A stretch of 10,265 nucleotides of DNA from Methanothrix sp. (GTDB lineage: Archaea; Halobacteriota; Methanosarcinia; Methanotrichales; Methanotrichaceae), in assembly GCA_023229165.1 (NCBI GenBank), contig JALNZQ010000077.1, positions 1-10,265 of the forward strand, given 5' to 3'. The position numbers and the translations under genes are program-made. This document shows positions 6,864-10,265 of the stretch, one piece after another. Within the stretch, counting starts at the first letter, position 1; every line of letters starts with the position of its first letter. The notes below the pieces were generated by a model. The model did no database searches. It was not told the DNA's origin and saw only the letters and a list, made by a program, of their open reading frames with translations.

Positions 6864-6870
6864 TTTATAT
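6864..6870 (+). promoter_or_regulatory. TATA-like box adjacent to the AAA ATPase start
   Basis: TTTATAT, close to the archaeal box A consensus, ends one base before the GTG used as start of the AAA gene. If it is the real promoter, transcription would begin near 6890, downstream of that GTG, and the gene would have to start later (a TTG at 6950 is the next in-frame option). An alternative box, TTTAACTA at 6841-6848, is at the right distance for a leaderless transcript beginning at the GTG. Confidence 0.3.
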
Positions 6871-6871
6871 C

Positions 6872-7972
6872 GTGCGATCTATCCAAAAGAGCCAAAGCAA
6901 GGCACAAGGGGCGAAGCTGGAGAAGCGAAAGGCAATCGGCGCAAGATTTTTGCTCCTGCGGCCGGCGGGCTATCCCCTGAAGAGCATATTTCAGGAGCAT
7001 CCTGTTGTCTCTGACCCCAAGCTTTTCGAGCTTTATGCCCAAGAACAGTGGTACGGAGAGAAACTGCTCCCTGGTAGCTATCTATTCGATAGCAGGCTCT
7101 ATCCGGACTTCGCCTTCCAGGTGGTCAAAGTTTACCCCAGATATTCGGTGATGGGCTCACAGACCACCATTAAGGTAGAGCAAAAGGCGGAGCCCAAGAA
7201 TAAGGTAGTATACGATGTTAGCTTTGATGATATCATCGGCCAGGAGACGGCTAAGCGCAAGGTCAAGATAGTAGAGAAATTCCTGGCTGATCCGGAGAAA
7301 TTCGGGCGGTGGGCTCCGCGCAACATTCTATTTTACGGTGTCTCGGGCACAGGGAAGACCATGATCGCTAAAGCGCTCTCTGCCAAGACAGGAGTGCCTA
7401 TGCTGGCGGTAAAGTCCACCAGCCTGATTGGAGAGTTTGTGGGCGAGGGGGCCCGGCAGATTCACAGCCTTTATGAAAAAGCCGCGGAGAATGCACCATG
7501 CATCATATTCATCGATGAGCTGGATGCAATTGCACTCGATCGAAGGTATCAGGACCTAAGAGGCGATGTCTCGGAGATCGTGAACTCTCTGCTCACGGAG
7601 ATGGATGGAATCTCCAATCGATCTGGGGTTTGCACCATCGCGGCCACCAACCAGATCGAGGTTCTGGATGCATCGGTGCGCTCTCGTTTCGAGGAGGAGA
7701 TCGAGTTCAAGCTGCCAAGCCTTGAGGAGCGGCTGATGCTGTTGGAAAAGAATGCCGCTACAATGCCTCTGGCGATGGAGAACGTGAATCTAAGAGATAT
7801 TGCTCGCCAAACGGAAGGCTTCTCAGGACGGGATCTGGTAGAAAAGGTGCTCAAGGCTGCGCTGCACCATGCAATCATGGAGGAGTGCAACATCACACAA
7901 AGACATCTGGAAGAGACCATTCCCAAGGCCAGAAAGGAGTACCGCCAGCCCCCCAGAGAGATGTTCTCTTGA
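6872..7972 (+). CDS. AAA family ATPase (MJ1494-type, proteasome-ATPase-like)
   Basis: A 366-residue cytoplasmic AAA ATPase of the small archaeal group related to 26S-proteasome regulatory ATPases and typified by MJ1494, which is of similar length as I recall. Residues 1-110 are an N-terminal domain without the coiled coil or OB fold of PAN. The AAA module begins at VSFDDIIGQE (116-125). It has Walker A GVSGTGKT (156-163), Walker B IIFIDELDAI (211-220), the conserved LDRRYQDLRGDVSEIVNSLL stretch (222-241), sensor 1 AATN (257-260), arginine-finger region VRSRFEEEIEF (269-279) and sensor 2 GFSGRDL (316-322). The Walker A departs from the usual GPPGTGKT by having Val-Ser for Pro-Pro. No C-terminal HbYX proteasome-docking motif is present (it ends REMFS). 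The GTG start has no ribosome site and is uncertain; a leaderless transcript or a later start at TTG 6950 is possible. Substrates are unknown. The gene is followed by a hairpin terminator candidate. Confidence 0.92.
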   Translation: MRSIQKSQSKAQGAKLEKRKAIGARFLLLRPAGYPLKSIFQEHPVVSDPKLFELYAQEQWYGEKLLPGSYLFDSRLYPDFAFQVVKVYPRYSVMGSQTTIKVEQKAEPKNKVVYDVSFDDIIGQETAKRKVKIVEKFLADPEKFGRWAPRNILFYGVSGTGKTMIAKALSAKTGVPMLAVKSTSLIGEFVGEGARQIHSLYEKAAENAPCIIFIDELDAIALDRRYQDLRGDVSEIVNSLLTEMDGISNRSGVCTIAATNQIEVLDASVRSRFEEEIEFKLPSLEERLMLLEKNAATMPLAMENVNLRDIARQTEGFSGRDLVEKVLKAALHHAIMEECNITQRHLEETIPKARKEYRQPPREMFS

Positions 7973-7979
7973 GATCTAG

Positions 7980-8012
7980 AAAGGGCTCTGTTGTCTCAAA
8001 GCAAGCCCTTTT
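7980..8012 (+). terminator. Hairpin with T-run after the AAA ATPase gene
   Basis: AAAGGGCT (7980-7987) and AGCCCTTT (8004-8011) form an 8-bp stem with a 16-nt loop, ending in a run of four T. It starts 8 nt after the TGA stop. It looks like an intrinsic terminator separating the AAA gene from the next, although archaeal termination relies mainly on the U-tract. Confidence 0.5.
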
Positions 8013-8046
8013 GTACCTTTAATGTCATATTTTTAATAGGACTCAT

Positions 8047-8550
8047 ATGTGGCAGGAGATTTTAGACAAGTTCAAGAGGTTCCCGGCTCAGGAGAAGGTC
8101 ATTCGTCTCATCCTGCAAAGGGGCTTTCAGATCAATGACGCCTCTCGCGTTGTATCGGGCCGGATTGAGATTCCTCATGCCCAGATCGCCAGGGAGCTGG
8201 ACGTGGACCGCCGGGTGGTGGACACCACTGCCCAGGCCATTCGCGAGGATGAGGATTTATGGAAGGTCTTCAAGAATGTGCGCTCCATGACCTTCCTCGG
8301 AGATGTAGCGCCCATCTTGGGCCTGGGTGTGATAGAAATTACGCCGGTCAATGCCGCCAAGACCGGCCTATTGGGAGATGTGGCGAGCACTGTGGCCAAA
8401 AACGGCCTTTCCATCCGCCAGGCCGTATCCGATGATCCCTATTTTGTGGAAAGCCCCAAGCTCACCCTCATCACTGAAGGCAAAATCCCGGGAGACCTGG
8501 TGCGCCTGCTCATGGATATTGATGGCGTGAAGAGGGTAACGGTGTATTAG
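8047..8550 (+). CDS. HTH and ACT domain regulator of amino acid metabolism (COG2150 type)
   Basis: A 167-residue protein of the archaeal COG2150 group, annotated in the family as predicted regulators of amino acid metabolism. The N-terminal half (about 1-75) is a helix-turn-helix-like domain: IARELDVDRRVVDTTAQAIRE at 48-68 reads as a recognition-helix segment. The C-terminal half (about 92-167) is an ACT domain, beta-alpha-beta-beta-alpha-beta, with LGLGVIEITP, the GLLGDVASTVAKNGLSIRQA helix and strand, LTLITEGKIP and a closing DGVKRVTVY strand. ACT domains bind small ligands, often amino acids, so ligand-controlled DNA binding is likely; the ligand is not evident. A weak AGGA lies 5 nt before the ATG, and TTTAATG about 27 nt upstream would fit a leaderless promoter. 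Its TAG overlaps the TAA of the convergent thiolase gene by two bases, so the two transcripts share their 3' ends. Confidence 0.88.
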   Translation: MWQEILDKFKRFPAQEKVIRLILQRGFQINDASRVVSGRIEIPHAQIARELDVDRRVVDTTAQAIREDEDLWKVFKNVRSMTFLGDVAPILGLGVIEITPVNAAKTGLLGDVASTVAKNGLSIRQAVSDDPYFVESPKLTLITEGKIPGDLVRLLMDIDGVKRVTVY

Positions 8551-9455
8551 CGCTTGATCCCGATCTCATCCAACAGATCGCAGGCCTTGCACAGTCCCTT
8601 GACGCAGGGCTCGCCGCACTTCTGGCAGGCGGCGAGATCCATCTGCACATAGCTGCCTTTCGACCTTTCCGCTATCTTCTCAAATCCCTGCACTGTGGAC
8701 TGCTTGGTTCCAGGAAACTGGCTCTCCAGGCCATTCATCATGTCCCTCACATCCGCGCGTAGAGAAAGCGGGGCATAGGGGCACTCCCGCGACTCGGTGA
8801 AGATCCCGTTTACCATGCAGTAGAGGGCGATCTCCTTTTCCGGCATCTCTCGCAGGGGCTTGATGCGGGGCACCAGGCCTTTTTGGGCTCGCCAGGGCCG
8901 AAAACGCATCAACCTCTCAAAATCACCCTTCAGATAGTTCATCATAATGGTCTGCGCTTCATCGTCCAGGTTGTGGCCGGTGGCGACTTTATCAGCCCCC
9001 AGGCGCTTGGCTGCCCGGTTGAGGGCATTCTTGCGAAAGACCCCGCAATAGGTGCAGGGCGCGACCTTTTTTCCCGGCACCATTTCGTCCAGGTTGTAGC
9101 CGTACTCCTCCCGGAAGGAGACTATGTGCTGCTCGACTGCAAGCTGATCCGCGATGTCTCTTGCCGCTTTTATGGTGTCGTCCCTGTAGCCGGCGATGCC
9201 CTCGTCCACGGTGACGGCCACAAGCTCTACATCCCTTTTCGCCAGGATCCGCCGCAGGCAAAAGAGCAGAGCGGTGCTGTCCTTGCCTCCGCTCACGGCC
9301 ACAGCGATGCGCTCGCCCTCCTTGACCATGTCGTTTCTCTGCACAGTATCCGCCACTCTTCTTTCAAAATCCTGGACGAAGTGGTCCTGGCAGAGGTGCA
9401 GCCCAAAGTAGCGCTGGGAGACAATGGCCCGCTGGCCGCATTTAGAGCAGATCAA
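8547..9455 (-). CDS. ncsA: tRNA 2-thiolation protein, NcsA/TtuA family (TIGR00269)
   Basis: An ATP-dependent thiolase of about 302 residues that adenylates a tRNA uridine and inserts sulfur (NcsA/Ncs6: wobble U34; TtuA: U54). The N-terminal zinc finger is C3-x2-C6 with C22 and H25. The PP-loop is SGGKDS (55-60). C134-x2-C137 (CTYC) and C225 (RECPY) match the three cysteines that hold a 4Fe-4S cluster in studied TtuA-type enzymes. GHNLDDEAQT (160-169) is the conserved core, and a second zinc finger is built from C277, C280, C289 and C292. Homologues begin M-x-C-x-x-C, so the start is the TTG at 9455 or the TTG at 9461. A GGGAGAGAT lies upstream at 9470-9462, with its GGAG 10 nt before 9455 and 4 nt before 9461. 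The frame extends further up to 9761, but that part overlaps fdhD and lacks family similarity. It overlaps the 3' end of fdhD by 14-20 nt, so coupled translation is likely. Whether U34 or U54 is the target cannot be decided. Confidence 0.92.
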   Translation of the reverse strand: MICSKCGQRAIVSQRYFGLHLCQDHFVQDFERRVADTVQRNDMVKEGERIAVAVSGGKDSTALLFCLRRILAKRDVELVAVTVDEGIAGYRDDTIKAARDIADQLAVEQHIVSFREEYGYNLDEMVPGKKVAPCTYCGVFRKNALNRAAKRLGADKVATGHNLDDEAQTIMMNYLKGDFERLMRFRPWRAQKGLVPRIKPLREMPEKEIALYCMVNGIFTESRECPYAPLSLRADVRDMMNGLESQFPGTKQSTVQGFEKIAERSKGSYVQMDLAACQKCGEPCVKGLCKACDLLDEIGIKR

Positions 9456-10206
9456 TGGCAAATCTCTCCCGGCTGGTGTAAACGGAAAGCCTCTTTCCCC
9501 GCAGAAAACCGATGATGCATAAGCCCGTCCTCTCGGCAATGGATATGGCCAGGCTGGTAGTGGCTCCGCGTGAGACGATGATGGGAATGCCGGCCACAGA
9601 GCACTTAAGGGCCATGTCCGAGGATACCCGGCCCGTGCAGGCCACAAAGGTCCGGCTAAAGTCGAAATCCTTCTTCTGGATAAGCGCATAGCCGATGGCC
9701 TTGTCCAGGGCATTGTGCCTGCCGATGTCCTCGATGATGCAGATTGGCCCGTCTTCTCCAAAGAGGCCCACGGAATGCACTCCCCCCGTGGCTATGTGCG
9801 TCTCGGAGAGCGAGATGGCCCCCATGGCCTGCTGGGCCTGCGATCTTCCGATTTTCAGATCAGATTTTATTTCGGGAAGCTTGGATTCATCCAGAAAAGA
9901 GGCAATTCCGCCGCATCCGCTCACAATGGGCCGACGGGGGACGATAGCCCGCATGGGATTTGCGACAATAACGCGAGCCACATTGCCCTCGATCTCCAGA
10001 GACTCGATCTCCTGCGGTCCGCAAATAATCCTCTCGGCAAAAAGGTGGCCGGTGACAAACTCCTTTCTCATCTGTGGGCTGGTCATGGCAGTAACGAAAT
10101 GCCGGCCGTTGATGAAGATGGAGAGCGGCACCTCTTCCACCACCTGGCAGGTCGCTTCCTCGGCATTGGCACCGTCCAGCCGGAGACACTTGCATTCATT
10201 GATCAT
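9442..10206 (-). CDS. fdhD: FdhD, sulfur carrier for molybdenum/tungsten formate-oxidising enzymes
   Basis: FdhD (254 residues) transfers sulfur from a cysteine desulfurase to the bis-pyranopterin Mo/W cofactor of formate dehydrogenase-type enzymes. Family hallmarks seen are EVPLSIFINGRHF (25-37), SGCGG (96-100), TGGVHSVGL (140-148), EDIGRHNALDKAIGYAL (159-175), CTGRVSSDMALKC (190-202), AGIPIIVSRGATTSLA (205-220) and GFLRGKRLSVYT (233-244). The loop region that carries a C-x-x-C in E. coli FdhD has a single Cys here (C98), so the transfer chemistry may rely on one thiol. In a methanogen without formate dehydrogenase the client would be formylmethanofuran dehydrogenase (inference). The ATG lies 2 nt after the stop of the upstream gene, and the 3' end overlaps the tRNA thiolase gene, so all three probably form one operon. 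An AGGA sits about 10 nt before the start, inside the upstream gene. Confidence 0.94.
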   Translation of the reverse strand: MINECKCLRLDGANAEEATCQVVEEVPLSIFINGRHFVTAMTSPQMRKEFVTGHLFAERIICGPQEIESLEIEGNVARVIVANPMRAIVPRRPIVSGCGGIASFLDESKLPEIKSDLKIGRSQAQQAMGAISLSETHIATGGVHSVGLFGEDGPICIIEDIGRHNALDKAIGYALIQKKDFDFSRTFVACTGRVSSDMALKCSVAGIPIIVSRGATTSLAISIAERTGLCIIGFLRGKRLSVYTSRERFAIDLL

Positions 10207-10208
10207 AG

Positions 10209-10265
10209 CTATGCCATCCTGGCAATTTGCTCCACCGTTGTCAGGAGCTTTTCAATCTCTTCCGT
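10209..10265 (-). CDS. C-terminal end of an upstream gene (cut by window)
   Basis: On the minus strand the frame entering from the window edge reads TEEIEKLLTTVEQIARMA and ends at TAG (10211-10209), 2 nt before the fdhD start. The amphipathic final helix looks like a real protein end, and the tight spacing indicates an operon with fdhD. Eighteen residues do not identify a family. Cysteine desulfurases and other class V aminotransferases often end in helices of this form, and a sulfur donor would suit the two genes behind it, but that is only a guess. Confidence 0.5.
   Translation of the reverse strand, partial: TEEIEKLLTTVEQIARMA

Noticed and set aside
9462..9761. About 100-codon upstream extension of the tRNA thiolase frame
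   Set aside because: It lies entirely opposite fdhD codons in another frame, its sequence is low-complexity Arg/Pro/Ser, and homologues start just before the first C-x-x-C.

Overview
The window looks like euryarchaeal chromosome, most likely from a methanogen of the Methanothrix (Methanosaeta) type. The domain-level call rests on an archaeal-type SRP54, an archaeal AAA ATPase of the MJ1494 kind, a COG2150 HTH-ACT regulator, an NcsA/TtuA-family tRNA thiolase, GGAGGT-type ribosome binding sites and TATA-like boxes. The genus-level call is inference from general resemblance and is only moderately secure.

Layout. Position 1-893 (+) is the C-terminal two thirds of srp54, cut by the window edge. 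From 6380 down to 939 (-) runs a block of five genes in one direction, all encoding proteins with N-terminal Sec-type signal peptides and no other obvious membrane segment. In transcription order they are a transglutaminase-like protein, a pentapeptide-repeat beta-helix protein, a NosD-type right-handed beta-helix protein, and two small proteins that share an 80-residue domain. The middle genes are tightly packed (an ATGA start/stop overlap and a 46-nt gap), which suggests an operon for exported, probably cell-surface, proteins. A palindrome followed by a T-rich tract lies between the last two genes.

The intergenic stretch 6381-6871 is AT-rich. It holds a 31-residue hydrophobic microprotein gene (6658-6753, -) with a perfect AGGAGG site, candidate TATA boxes, and a 39-codon open frame behind an orphan GGAGGT that lacks a normal start codon.

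The right half is housekeeping: an AAA ATPase (+), a hairpin terminator candidate and a COG2150 regulator (+). The regulator converges on a minus-strand group consisting of an upstream gene tail, fdhD and an ncsA-type tRNA thiolase. fdhD and the thiolase overlap by a few codons. Both families handle activated sulfur (sulfuration of molybdenum/tungsten enzymes and 2-thiouridine in tRNA), so the overlap may mark a small sulfur-transfer operon.

The most interesting part is the exported-protein cluster. One member has about 65 pentapeptides in unbroken phase next to a long Asn-ladder beta-helix, accompanied by a predicted Cys-His-Asp enzyme and a paired family of small secreted proteins. I recognise no described system with this composition. 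A role in the cell envelope or sheath is a hypothesis only.
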